Shown piece by piece: positions 27,749 through 38,869 of a DNA stretch of 64,000 nucleotides. Each line of letters opens with the position of its first letter. Position 1 is the stretch's first letter. The DNA is taken from assembly GCF_000517545.1 (NCBI RefSeq), contig NZ_BAIV01000001.1, forward strand, positions 1 to 64,000. Direction: 5' to 3'. Source of the DNA: Bacteroides reticulotermitis JCM 10512 (GTDB lineage Bacteria; Bacteroidota; Bacteroidia; Bacteroidales; Bacteroidaceae). The translations under genes and the position numbers were made by a program. The notes beneath the pieces are model-generated. The model worked only from the letters and a program-made list of their open reading frames with translations, was not told where the DNA came from and made no database searches.

Positions 27749-30307
27749 ATGAAAATAAAAATATTTTTGTTAGGGTTATGTTCGTTTGTTTGTTGTATAA
27801 TGACAATAACGGCTCAAGTGACTGATGTAAAGCATCCGGGGGTTCTTTTTAATATAGAAGATTTAGAAAGAATGAAGAAGATGCGGTTTGTAGAACCATG
27901 GAAAACTGGATATGAAGAACTTTGTAAGAAGGCACATAAAATAAGTGCGCCTGATTATAAACCAGGGGAAGGTTGCGTTGAGGTAGGGCGTTCCCCATAT
28001 GTAAATAATGCTACTTATCGAATAGAAATGGAAGCCGCTTTAATGCAGGCTATTCAGTGGTATGTGACTAATGATGAGAGATATGCTCGAAATGCCATGA
28101 CGATTATACGCAATTGGAGCATTAAACATAAAATATGGATTGGAGCGGATGTACGTTTAGAGGTAGGGCCAGGGGCAAAAAATCTAGCTGCAGCGGCGGA
28201 AATTATGAGATATACTTATTCTGGATGGACAGAAATGGATACTTATAACGCTATCAAATATTTTAAAGAAGTATGTTGGCCTTGCTTGGGTGGGACTAAA
28301 GACGGAAAACTTCCATATTTGTCTCCGGCTAATCAGGCTGCTATGGAGTTGACGGGAACATTGGCTATTGCTATTTTCTGCGATGAGGCAGTATGGTTGA
28401 ATAATGCTGTCCAGGCTTTACGTGAACATCCTTCAGGAGGTATTAAACACAATTCATTGTCGAATGGCCAAGTGTCAGATTTTGGACGTGATCAAGGACA
28501 TGCACGGGGACAGATCGGGGATTATATATTATGCGCGGAAATAGCCTTAAAACAGGGAATAGATATTTATTCTGATATGCAAAATAGATTGGGAACATGC
28601 GCGGAATATTATGCAAAAACAAATTTAGGATATCCTGAAGTCTATATTCCGGCAGGTTGTGTTTATGATTATTTTCCTACTCCTTATTGTGCTTTTAATG
28701 TGCGTGCTATTGCGCTTGAAAAACCGAATATACGTCAAGACTTTCTCCGTGCACTTGAACTTTGTAATGGGTTTTATGGTGAAAAAGCGAAAAAAGACTA
28801 TCCTTATATACAAGAGTATAGAAGTAAGTTGAAAGTCGGTGCAGAGACTTTTCTTTTTCATAAGCCAGAGAACTATTCTCCAAAGATAACAGTACCTTTA
28901 CTACCTTTGAAGGAATATTATCCGTTATTGTATATGGCCGAGTTAAATGTGACGGAAATTGCAGTTGATACCAATTTACAGCCTGCTGCTTTAAGGGCTG
29001 ATAAGGAAGGAATATGGACTTTGTCCGGGGCTGGTTCGGATACTCAATTGGATATGGGTAACTATGCGTGGACTGATATGAAAGGTGATGGAGCATTGGT
29101 AGTCCGTGTTACTTCGTTAGATGAAACAAATCCGGAAGCTTATGCCGGTTTGATGATTCGTGAATCTTTGAGTCAGGATGCCCGAATGGCAATGGTTTGG
29201 ATGAAGTCGGATAAATGGCAGATTGGGTTTGGGCGTAGAGAGATAGAGGCCGGAGAAATTATTCGTATTTTTCGGGAAAATGGTTTCTTCGCTCCCTTTT
29301 GGTTGAAGTTGGAACGTCGTGGCAATGAACTATCCGGTTATTTATCTCCGGACGGAATTGTTTGGACCTGTTGTGGTTATGGATATGTAAATATGCCTGA
29401 AGTAGTGAAGGTTGGTATTTTTTCTACTTCCGGAAAAGAAGGGGTAGTATCGTTCGCTTCTTTTGACAACTTAGGTATAGGAGATAATGAAAAGAAACCT
29501 GTACAGAAGAAGATACAAGTTGTTGATTTTTTGAATAAGCGACACTTTGGGGCGATTTCATTGGAACAGGGTGATGTAGAGTTAGCTAAAAGCTCTTCCG
29601 GACTTCCTGTGAATTATAAAATAATGAATCCTCGTATAGCTAAAGTTGTTGATGGGAAGATTCGTCCGTTGCGTGCAGGAACAACTCGCATTTGGGCTTA
29701 CCAAGAGGGTAATGAAGAATATGGAGCAACAGGACGTGTCAGCTGGGAATTAGAAGTGAAGAATAAATATTTGATTAAGAACGAACTGGAAGAAGGATTC
29801 TATTTTATCAAATGGAATAATAATTATATTGATTTTGTTGATACAGATTGGAATGATGTTTATCTTGCCAATGATAGTATACATCCATATCCGGAGTTTG
29901 TTCGTGTTTTTCAGAATGAGGAAGTAAAACATCGAGAGAGGCAGATATGGTATGTTAAGAAAATATTGGTTGATAAAAATGAAGGGCTATATCGATATAA
30001 AATAATAAGTGTGACAGATAAACGTTATATTGATGAGCAAGGGAATATGACTGAAAATAAATTTGCAAATCAGCATGCGGTAAATATCTATTATAGCAAA
30101 CCGCGTGATGCGTACGCAATTCAAGCAGGTACAAAAGAGGGGTTATATTGGAAAACCTTTGGTGATTTTTATAGTGGTCATAGAGAATTTAGGGTGAATG
30201 GACGTAATGTTGGCTATCCTGAGGTATTTCCATTTTTGTTCTTGAAATTAAGCGATTGTGATTTACAAAAATATAATATTGATAAGAATATAAACTATGA
30301 TAAATAA
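27749..30307 (+). CDS. Alginate-lyase-like multidomain protein
   Basis: 852 aa with a signal peptide (1-23). The lyase-like helical domain (about 30-400) has SPANQAAMELTG and GQVSDFGRDQGHARGQIGD, the same Asn and His motifs as the two related proteins. A jelly-roll-like domain (about 405-580; YAGLMIRESLS, PFWLKLERRGNELSG), an Ig-like domain (about 590-690) and a C-terminal beta-trefoil-like part (about 690-850; GFYFIKWNNNYIDF) follow. Frame intact. First gene of the second PUL transcript. Expected to cut a uronic-acid-containing polysaccharide by beta-elimination; substrate not known. Confidence 0.78.
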   Translation: MKIKIFLLGLCSFVCCIMTITAQVTDVKHPGVLFNIEDLERMKKMRFVEPWKTGYEELCKKAHKISAPDYKPGEGCVEVGRSPYVNNATYRIEMEAALMQAIQWYVTNDERYARNAMTIIRNWSIKHKIWIGADVRLEVGPGAKNLAAAAEIMRYTYSGWTEMDTYNAIKYFKEVCWPCLGGTKDGKLPYLSPANQAAMELTGTLAIAIFCDEAVWLNNAVQALREHPSGGIKHNSLSNGQVSDFGRDQGHARGQIGDYILCAEIALKQGIDIYSDMQNRLGTCAEYYAKTNLGYPEVYIPAGCVYDYFPTPYCAFNVRAIALEKPNIRQDFLRALELCNGFYGEKAKKDYPYIQEYRSKLKVGAETFLFHKPENYSPKITVPLLPLKEYYPLLYMAELNVTEIAVDTNLQPAALRADKEGIWTLSGAGSDTQLDMGNYAWTDMKGDGALVVRVTSLDETNPEAYAGLMIRESLSQDARMAMVWMKSDKWQIGFGRREIEAGEIIRIFRENGFFAPFWLKLERRGNELSGYLSPDGIVWTCCGYGYVNMPEVVKVGIFSTSGKEGVVSFASFDNLGIGDNEKKPVQKKIQVVDFLNKRHFGAISLEQGDVELAKSSSGLPVNYKIMNPRIAKVVDGKIRPLRAGTTRIWAYQEGNEEYGATGRVSWELEVKNKYLIKNELEEGFYFIKWNNNYIDFVDTDWNDVYLANDSIHPYPEFVRVFQNEEVKHRERQIWYVKKILVDKNEGLYRYKIISVTDKRYIDEQGNMTENKFANQHAVNIYYSKPRDAYAIQAGTKEGLYWKTFGDFYSGHREFRVNGRNVGYPEVFPFLFLKLSDCDLQKYNIDKNINYDK

Positions 30308-30317
30308 GCAGAAAGGA

Positions 30318-33300
30318 ATGGGATTAGAAAAAAATACTCGAATGATAATGAATAAAATTATAATATTCATATTATTTCTATCGTTAGGATATTATGTGCA
30401 AGCACAAGAAGTATCATTGCGAAAGATAAAGTAAGATTCGAGGAAATTCGTTCAAAAGCAGGATTTATCCATCCGGGTATTGGATGTACTGTAGAAACGT
30501 TGAACAATTTGCGGGATGGAGTCTTGAATGGACAATCACCTTGGGTTGATTATTTTGCAGGACTGAGAAGGTCAAAATATGCAGGATTGGATTCTCAAAT
30601 GCATAAGTGTGAGCGCATATTGAATAATGGCGGTATTGGCGCATTTGCTGATGATGCTCAACTTGCTTGGACACAGGCGATACTTTATGTTGTGACGGGT
30701 AACGAGGCATATCGTAGAATTCCGCAGGAATTGATAAAGTGGTATGGCAGTCGTGACGATTTCTTCCCTCGTGCTTTTCCGGATAGCCATATTAAATTGG
30801 GAAAATATGTATATGTATTTTGTGCTGCCGCTGAAATAATGCGTTATACTCTTCCTGTTGATAAAGAATTGGCTGTTACAGCGAATATGCTTACGGATTT
30901 TGAACAAAATTGTATTCGTCCTATTCGTCGAACCATTTTGGAAAACAAAGGCTATTTTATGAACCAGCATACATACGCTTTGGTTGGATATGTGGCAGGT
31001 GCAATTTTAGCAGATGACCGGGAAGGGTATGAAGATGCAGTTGAAATGACTACTGTTAATAAAGACGCACCCAATCAAGGGTTTAATGGGGCTATCAAAG
31101 CTGTTTGTCGTTTGATAGACAAAGATGCTGTTACAGGTGAATTAATAAAACCTTATGTGCAACTTATTGAAATGGGGCGGGATGAAGCACATGCTTTTGG
31201 GAATGTTGATAATTTAAATTTGATAACTCGCATGATTGATTTACAGGGAACAAAAGTGGATCCTGTATCTGGGCGAGTAACAGAACATACGAATGCAGTA
31301 AGAAGCAGTAGCTTTTTGAATGATAGATTGTTGGAGGCTGCAGAATATTTCAGCCGTTTTAATATGGGATATGGGATAAAATGGACACCTGTTTTTTCTT
31401 CTTTGGGGGTGAATCCTAAGATTTATAAGAACATCAGTCCGGAATATCGTGGACGTGTGGATATGAATGGATATCCTGCCTTTTTTTATTGGTTTCGTGG
31501 ATTAGGATATGATTTGGAAAAATATCCGGCGTTGAAAATTTCGGCATTAAGAGCTATTAAATCTCAAAGGAATCGAGTAGGAACGGGAGAATTTATAAAT
31601 ACTCTTCATAATTATAATTTTGATTTCTTTATCGGACTCCCTAAAGCTGCTGCTATAGGAACACCGGATTTACAAAAGGCTCAAAAGGTTTTGGCTGTTA
31701 ATATGGGTAATTATAACATGTCACCAAAAGGAATTCGCCAGGTAGAAGACTTATATGTAGATTTATCTGCAATTAAAATTCCAGGAACCTTTTATCCTCA
31801 TTCGAATAATGATATTCCGTTAGAAGTCAAAAAAGAGCAGGAACGTACATTTGTGAGAATGTGCTTACAGAATGGCGTGCCACGTACTATGGTAAATTTG
31901 GAAGGAAGCATGAGTTGTCCGGTCGGGAAGACTGGTATTTTGATACGATCGGATGCACCAGTACGTATTGATTTGCACAATGGCGAGGATTATCAGAAAA
32001 AACATCCGGTTTTGTCATCAATTTATGTTCCTGATACCAATGGAGAATGGAGATATGTTATTTTTGAACGCGATCCCAAAGTTATAACTAACAGTATGTT
32101 TGGTTTTTCTTCATTACTATATTTTAATGTTCATCCGATGGAGGAAAATGCTACGGTAGACTTTGATCTTTTTAATAGTAATAAAGAGGATATTCAGCCT
32201 ATAGAATTGAATGTGCGGTCGGGAATGGATAGGTTATTTGTTTGTTTGGGACAAACAATAGAGAAAAAATATCAAAACCTTTCAGACGATTCTCGACAAA
32301 CATGTCGTTTTTGGGCGCAAGGGTTACCAGAAGGAGCAAGCTTTAACAGAGAGACCGGATTATTGTCTTGGAAACCAAAGACAAAAGATTTAGGGCTTCA
32401 TAAAGTTTATGTGGCAGTGCAGAATGGTATTTCTACTTCCATGATTCCGGTTGAAATTTTTGTAGGAAAAAATAAAGATGAAGTGGTAAATCGTATTACA
32501 CAGCCGTATGATCTGGCGACTAAAGATTATGTTGCCTGTGGAAAAGAACAAGTTGCATCTGCTTTAAAAGAAGTAAAAGAGGCTAGACAAGGGAATGTGA
32601 TGAAAGCTTTTAGTCGTTTACAAGCTGCAGTCAGTAGTCTGCAATTACTGAATCCTTGGTTGTTGGGAGAAGAGGGCTCTTTAGACTACACTAAAACTTC
32701 TATTAGCTCGAAGGGCTTGAATATTTTTGTATATAGCAATGGAGATAATTATGATTGTGCCGGGATATTTGGACCCCATAAGGAATTTGTATTAGATTTT
32801 GGTGAAAAGTTTAAAGTAAAAGTTGATTCTTTTGGTTTACAATCAAGAGCAAATTTCCCGGATCGCGTAAAAGAAACTATAATTTTAGGGTCAAATGATA
32901 GTAAGAATTGGAATCTGTTGACTCAATATCCGGCAGGGGTTGATGAGGATATGCAAGTGATTCCGGTAAAGGCTGATGAAAGAAAGAATTCTTATCGTTA
33001 TTTGAAAGTTCACATGCCTAATAAGAAAGGGACTCCCGGATTGTTAGACCTTAGTGAATTTCGTATATATGGCAGGCGGTTGGAAATGCTTCCTGTCCAG
33101 CCCGATAGTTGGACCGTCGATGTGCGTCGTGTCGGTGCAGAAATTAATAAAAATATGTATGGTGTTTTTTTTGAGGATATAAACTTTGGAGCAGATGGTG
33201 GCCTATACGCTGAACTTGTAAAGAATCGTTCTTTTGAGTTTCCTCATAATCCTTTGAATTGTTGGATGACATTTGGTTGTGTGACTGCTGAAACTGAAAA

Positions 33301-34989
33301 TCCGTCTTTTATCCGATGTCCTCATTATATACGGTTGAATACACTAAAAAGTGGTTTACATGGTTGTGGATTGATTAATGAAGGCTTTCGTGGTATAGGA
33401 GTAAAAGCGGGAGAGAAATATATATTTTCAGCTTGGATTCGACATCGGGAAGGGCAGAAACTGTCATTGCGTGTACATATTCAAGATAAAATGAAGCATG
33501 AACGCATAGCAGCAAAAGACTTTGAATTACCTCTGGATACAAAAGAATGGACTAAAATCTCTTTTTCAATGGAGGCTGCTAAAACAAATGCCCATTGTCG
33601 GCTTCGGATTGAATTGCTGGGGCGTGGAGAGCTGGATATGGATCATATTTCTCTTTTCCCGGAAAATACGTGGTTGAAACGTCCGGGAGGGTTGCGTGAG
33701 GATTTGGTGCAAACGTTAGCAGATTTGAAACCGGGAGTATTTCGTTTTCCAGGAGGGTGTATTGTTGAGGGTGATAATTTGGAGAACCGTTATCAATGGA
33801 AAAATTCTGTTGGTCCGGTGGAGAATCGTCCGATCAATGAACTCGCTGGGCACGTTGGGGAGGCAATGATGACTACTATCAATCATTAGGACTTGGTTTT
33901 TATGAATATTTCCAATTAGCGGAGGATCTAGGGGCGGAACCTTTACCGGTGTTAAGTGTGGGGATGGCTTGTCAGTTTGTTAGTAATCAGCGTGCACAAG
34001 GAGAACCGCTGGATGAATTTATTCAAGATTGTGTTGATCTTGTGGAATTCGCCAATGGTGATACAACTACATATTGGGGGAAAATTCGTGCAGAGATGGG
34101 ACATCCGGCTCCATTTAAAATGAAATATTTAGGTATTGGTAATGAACAATGGGGTAGAGGATATGTGGAGAACCTATCTCGATTTTTGACGGTAATGAGG
34201 AATAAATGTCCGGATATTCAAATAGTAGGAGGCTCTGGGCCTGGTCCCAATGGTGAAAAGTTTGATTATCTTTGGCCGGAAATGAAACGTTTGAAGGTTG
34301 ATTTGGTAGATGAACATTATTATCAGTCTCCGGAATGGTTTTTTAGCAATGCTCGTCGATATGACACCTATGACCGTAAAGGTCCGAAGGTTTTTGCGGG
34401 CGAATATGCAAGTCATGATAGGGTAAATGGAAATAAACCAAACAGCTTTTTAGCTGCTCTTTCTGAAGCAGCTTTTATGACAGGATTGGAACGTAATGCA
34501 GATATTGTGCATTTGACCGCTTATGCACCTTTGTTCGCTCATGTAAATGCTGTTCAGTGGAATCCGGATCTGATATGGTTTGATAATTTACGAGTGATGA
34601 AAACTCCTAGTTATTATGTGCAGCAATTGTATTCTTTATATAAAGGTACACATGTGTTGTCTTTATTAGATGCTGATAAGCAACCGATAGCAGGTTCTGA
34701 TAGTCTTTATGCTAGTGCTGTGGTAGATAGGGAACGCAACAATGTGATTATAAAAGTGGTGAATGCCAATCAGGATGAACGTTTGGTAGATATTCAGTTG
34801 AAAGGGTTAAGTGGGGATGCAAAACGTATCGTGAATGTACAGTTGTTATCTGCTGCTTTATCTACTGTAAATACTTTGGAGCAACCTGAAAATATAAAGC
34901 CCCAATCTGATACTTTTTCATTATCAGGAACTTCTTTAGCCTTAAATCTCAAGGGGCAGAGTTTTCAAGTAATAACCGTTCCTCTATAA
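30318..34989 (+). pseudogene. Giant fusion: alginate-lyase-like domain plus GH51 arabinofuranosidase, two frameshifts
   Basis: About 1557 aa when joined. Signal peptide (MNKIIIFILFLSLGYYVQAQ; the start could be 30318, 30342 or 30348). The lyase-like domain (to about residue 420) has FMNQHTYALVG and EMGRDEAHAFGNVDN. Then come Ig-like linkers, a FIVAR-like helix pair, an F5/8 discoidin-like domain (LDLSEFRIYGRR near 930), a carbohydrate-binding region and a C-terminal GH51 with FRFPGGCIVEGDN, GIGNEQWG (acid/base Glu) and VFAGEYASH (nucleophile Glu). One base is missing near 30411 and another near 33842. Two catalytic modules of different chemistry in one chain is unusual. Confidence 0.8.
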
Positions 34990-35005
34990 ATAAGTTTGAA
35001 TATAT

Positions 35006-37342
35006 ATGAAGACGTTTTTTTCTCTATTACTTTTTTGTGTAAGTGGATTTTTGGGTGTATTTGCACAAGGTTATCAACAAACGGAATCTGGGGTAAAGAT
35101 TACATCACAAGGAATGGATGTTGAGGTTACTTTTTATTCACCTTCTATTGTACGTGTATTAAAATATCCGACAGGCAAATATCCGGATAAACAAAGTTTG
35201 TCAGTAACAATGCAACCAAAAGCTTTATCGGTGAATACTTTATTTACCGATGGAGTAGTAAGTCTTACCAGTACTCATCTTACTGTACAATTGAATCTGG
35301 AAACAGGGAAGGTCTTTTTTAAAGATTTGTTAGGTAACTTATTATTTACCGAAAAGGATTATGGAACTCAATTTACGGAAATAAATTATCCTTCCGGAAA
35401 GCGCTATATTGTTCGTCAAGCATTTCTACTTGAGCCGGATGAAGTCATTTACGGACTTGGACAACAACAGGGCGGTAAAATGAATCAGCGGAATCAACGT
35501 TTATTTCTCCGTCAGGAAAATATGAAAGTTTGTATTCCTTATATTGCTTCTGTTAAAGGATATGGCGTGTTTTGGGATAATTATTCGCCTACTACATTTA
35601 CGGATAATCGCCAAGAGACATCATTTGAATCGGAGTCAGGTCTTTGTTCTGATTATTATTTCATGTATGGCGGGTCTGGAGATGGAACTGTTGCACAAAT
35701 GCGTCTTCTTACTGGGCAGGCTCCAATGCCTCCTCTTTGGACATTTGGTTTTTGGCAAAGCAGGGAGCGTTATAAAAGCCAGGAGGAATTATTGAATGTT
35801 ATTAAAGAATATCGCCGTTTAGGCATACCTCTGGATGGTATTATTCAGGATTGGCAATATTGGAGTACAGATAATGCCTATTGGAATGCAATGGAATTTG
35901 GTAATCCGGAATTTCCTGATCCCCAAGGAATGTTAGATAAGATTCATGCACAAAATGTTCATGCGATGATTTCCGTATGGGCGAATTTCGGTCCTAAAAC
36001 AAAACCTTTTGCTACCTTGAAAGAAAAAAACATGTTAATTCCTGTTGATACTTGGCCTCATAAATCAGGTGTACACCCATATGATCCGTATCATCCGGAA
36101 GCTCGTGATATTTATTGGGATTATTTGGACAAGGGTATTTTTTCATTAGGGATGGATGCGTGGTGGTTGGACTCTACCGAACCGGATCATTTTAATATAA
36201 GAGACAGAAATTTTGATTTGCCTACTTATCTCGGACCGTGGAGGGATGTGCGCAATGCTTTTCCGTTAATGTCTAATAAAGGGGTGTATGAACATCAACG
36301 TGCTATGGCATCGGATAAACGTGTTTATATTTTGACGCGTTCTGCTTTTGCTGGACAGCAACGCTATGCGGCGAATACTTGGAGTGGGGATGTGGACTCT
36401 CGTTGGGATGTTTTTCGTAAACAGATAGCTGCCGGATTGAATTTTACAGTATGTGGAATACCTTATTGGAATACAGATATTGGAGGCTTTTTCTCCCATA
36501 AACTTTATCCGAAAGGAATAAAAGATGATGCATATAAAGAATTGTATGTTCGCTGGTTGCAATTTGGAACATTTACTCCGATGATGCGTAGTCATGGTAC
36601 AGATACACCTCGTGAAATTTATCAATTCGGTTCTCGAGGAGAATGGGCTTTTGATATACAAGAAAAGTTTATAAATCTTCGCTATGCACTTTTACCTTAT
36701 TTGTATTCTACTGCATGGGATGTAACGAAAAATAACGGGAGTTTTATGAGAGCTTTATTTATGGACTTTCCACAAGATAAGAACGTGTATGATCTTGATA
36801 ATGAATTTATGTTCGGAAAATCTTTTCTTGTAGTTCCAGTTACAGATCCTATGTATGTAAATCGAGATCGTGAAATAACAATTGGGCAGACAAAGAAACA
36901 AAGCGTCTATCTTCCTTCTTCTGATTGGTATGATTTTTGGTCTGGGGATAGAATTGCCGGGGGGCGGCAAATAGAACGTGAAACACCAATAGATCTGATA
37001 CCTGTTTATGTTAAAGCGGGTAGCATACTTCCTTTGGGACCTGAAGTACAATATGCGACTGAAAAGAAATGGGAGCATTTAGTGTTACGTATTTATCCGG
37101 GTAAGGATGCTACTTTTGTTTTATATGAAGATGAAAATGATAATTACAATTATGAACGGGGTGCATATACTGAGATTATGATAACATGGGATGAAAAAGA
37201 GCAGACGCTGACTATTGGAGAGCGTATGGGACAAGGTTTTGATGGGATGTTGAAGAAACGTAGATTTATAATTCAGTTACCGGATGGAAAAGTTAGTAAG
37301 ATAGTGTCATATAGTGGCAGACGCTTGAAAATAAAACTGTGA
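35006..37342 (+). CDS. GH31 glycosidase, probable alpha-xylosidase
   Basis: 778 aa with a signal peptide (1-21). N-terminal beta-sandwich (to about 230), then a TIM barrel with PLWTFGFWQSRERY, DGIIQDWQYW, the nucleophile region GMDAWWLDSTEPD (about 390-402) and RSAFAGQQRYAANTWSGDVDS with the acid/base Asp. GIPYWNTDIGGFF follows, and C-terminal beta-domains close the protein. The WWLDSTEPD pattern resembles bacterial alpha-xylosidases of GH31 more than alpha-glucosidases. Expected to remove alpha-linked xylose. Frame intact; starts 16 bp after the fusion gene. Confidence 0.88.
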   Translation: MKTFFSLLLFCVSGFLGVFAQGYQQTESGVKITSQGMDVEVTFYSPSIVRVLKYPTGKYPDKQSLSVTMQPKALSVNTLFTDGVVSLTSTHLTVQLNLETGKVFFKDLLGNLLFTEKDYGTQFTEINYPSGKRYIVRQAFLLEPDEVIYGLGQQQGGKMNQRNQRLFLRQENMKVCIPYIASVKGYGVFWDNYSPTTFTDNRQETSFESESGLCSDYYFMYGGSGDGTVAQMRLLTGQAPMPPLWTFGFWQSRERYKSQEELLNVIKEYRRLGIPLDGIIQDWQYWSTDNAYWNAMEFGNPEFPDPQGMLDKIHAQNVHAMISVWANFGPKTKPFATLKEKNMLIPVDTWPHKSGVHPYDPYHPEARDIYWDYLDKGIFSLGMDAWWLDSTEPDHFNIRDRNFDLPTYLGPWRDVRNAFPLMSNKGVYEHQRAMASDKRVYILTRSAFAGQQRYAANTWSGDVDSRWDVFRKQIAAGLNFTVCGIPYWNTDIGGFFSHKLYPKGIKDDAYKELYVRWLQFGTFTPMMRSHGTDTPREIYQFGSRGEWAFDIQEKFINLRYALLPYLYSTAWDVTKNNGSFMRALFMDFPQDKNVYDLDNEFMFGKSFLVVPVTDPMYVNRDREITIGQTKKQSVYLPSSDWYDFWSGDRIAGGRQIERETPIDLIPVYVKAGSILPLGPEVQYATEKKWEHLVLRIYPGKDATFVLYEDENDNYNYERGAYTEIMITWDEKEQTLTIGERMGQGFDGMLKKRRFIIQLPDGKVSKIVSYSGRRLKIKL

Positions 37343-37380
37343 ATTAACAATTTGTCAGACTGTAAACATTACTAATAAGT

Positions 37381-38809
37381 ATGAGAATAATATTATTGAT
37401 TTCACTTCTTTGTTTAAATTATCTTTTTGCAGGTGCAAAAATTAAATTACCACCTATTTTAGATAATCATATGGTGTTGCAACAACAAACCGAAGTTAAA
37501 TTGTGGGGAGAAGCCACTCCTAATAAAAAGGTTGTTATAAATGTAGGTTGGGATAAAAAGAAAAAATACGTAACTCAAACTGATAGTCTTGGAAAATGGA
37601 AGATAATTGTCTCAACTCCTAAGGCAGGAGGCCTTATGAGATAAAAATCAGTGATGGTGATTTATTGGTTTTGAAAGATATATTAATAGGAGAAGTCTGG
37701 TATTGTTCCGGACAAAGCAATATGGAAATGCCAATGAAGGGGTTTGGCGGACAGCCGGTAGAAAATTCTAAAAAAATAATTGAAGAAGCCCGTGAAGAGA
37801 TTCCTATTCGTATGTTTACTGTGGCACATCATATATCTAAGTTGCCGGTAGATACGTTAAATGGTGAATGGATGCTTAATACTTCCGATGCTGTCATGAA
37901 TACCAGTGCAACAGCCTATTTTTTTGCACGAAAGATACAGGCAGAGTTGAATATTCCTGTGGGAATCATAATATGCGCTTGGAGTGGAAGTGGTATTCAA
38001 CCATGGATGAGCCGGGAGGCCTTGCTTCCCTTTCGGGATATTGTTAATCTGAAGTACTTGGATGATCTGAAAAATCAGCAGATAAGAGGGGAGCGAGAAG
38101 CTGCATGTTGTATGCGTTATGGTATGGTGAACCCGCTTCTCAACTGTAAATTTCGTGGAATGCTTTGGTATCAGGGAGAAACTAATCACAAAGATGGTCG
38201 TATGTATGCACGCATGCTTCCGGCTTTTGTAAAAGATATGCGCCAGTCATTTGATTGTGGTGAATTTCCTTTTTTGTATGTACAAATAGCTCCACACAAT
38301 TATGATGGTGCAGAGTTACAGTTAAGTGCGGAACTACGTGAGGCACAGATGAAATCAATGAAAGAAATCCCTAATAGTGGTATGGCTGTTTTGATGGACA
38401 TTCCGGGGCATCCTGCTTGTATTCATCCGGCTAAGAAATGTGAGGTAGGTGAACGTTTGGCAGCTTGGGCACTGGCAAAAACATATAATAAGGAAGGGAT
38501 TGCTTTTAGTGGTCCAATTTATCGTTCTGTTTCTTTTATCGGTAAAATGGCCGTAGTTGATTTTGATTATGCAGAGGATGGGTTAAAATCAAATAATAAA
38601 AAATAGCAGGATTTGAATTGGCAGGAAAAGACAAAGTGTTTCATCAGGCTGAGGCAATTATCGGTCCGGATGGGCAAACGGTACTGGTGACCAGCGAACA
38701 TGTACAAAGCCCTATTGCTGTACGGTATGCTTTTCGTAATTATATCGTAGGTGAATTGTTTGGTGCAAATGGTTTACCGGCTTCTTCTTTTAGAAGTGAT
38801 AATTGGTAA
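37381..38809 (+). pseudogene. SASA-type SGNH O-acetylesterase, two frameshifts
   Basis: About 476 aa when joined. Signal peptide, then an N-terminal domain starting KLPPILDNHMVLQQ. The SGNH core follows: WYCSGQSNMEM (catalytic Ser), GIIICAWSGSGIQPW, FRGMLWYQGETN (Asn/Glu block) and the DIPGHPACIHPAKK region with the probable Asp-x-x-His pair. One base is missing near 37630 (GG-PYEIKIS) and one in the A run near 38600 (NNKK-IAGFELAG). Annotated as sialate O-acetylesterase in many genomes; in PULs it usually removes acetyl groups from plant or algal glycans. Confidence 0.82.
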
Positions 38810-38869
38810 TAGGGGAAATACTGATTTTGTTCGTAACACGAGTGTATAAACTTAAGAAATGGTGTGTTT

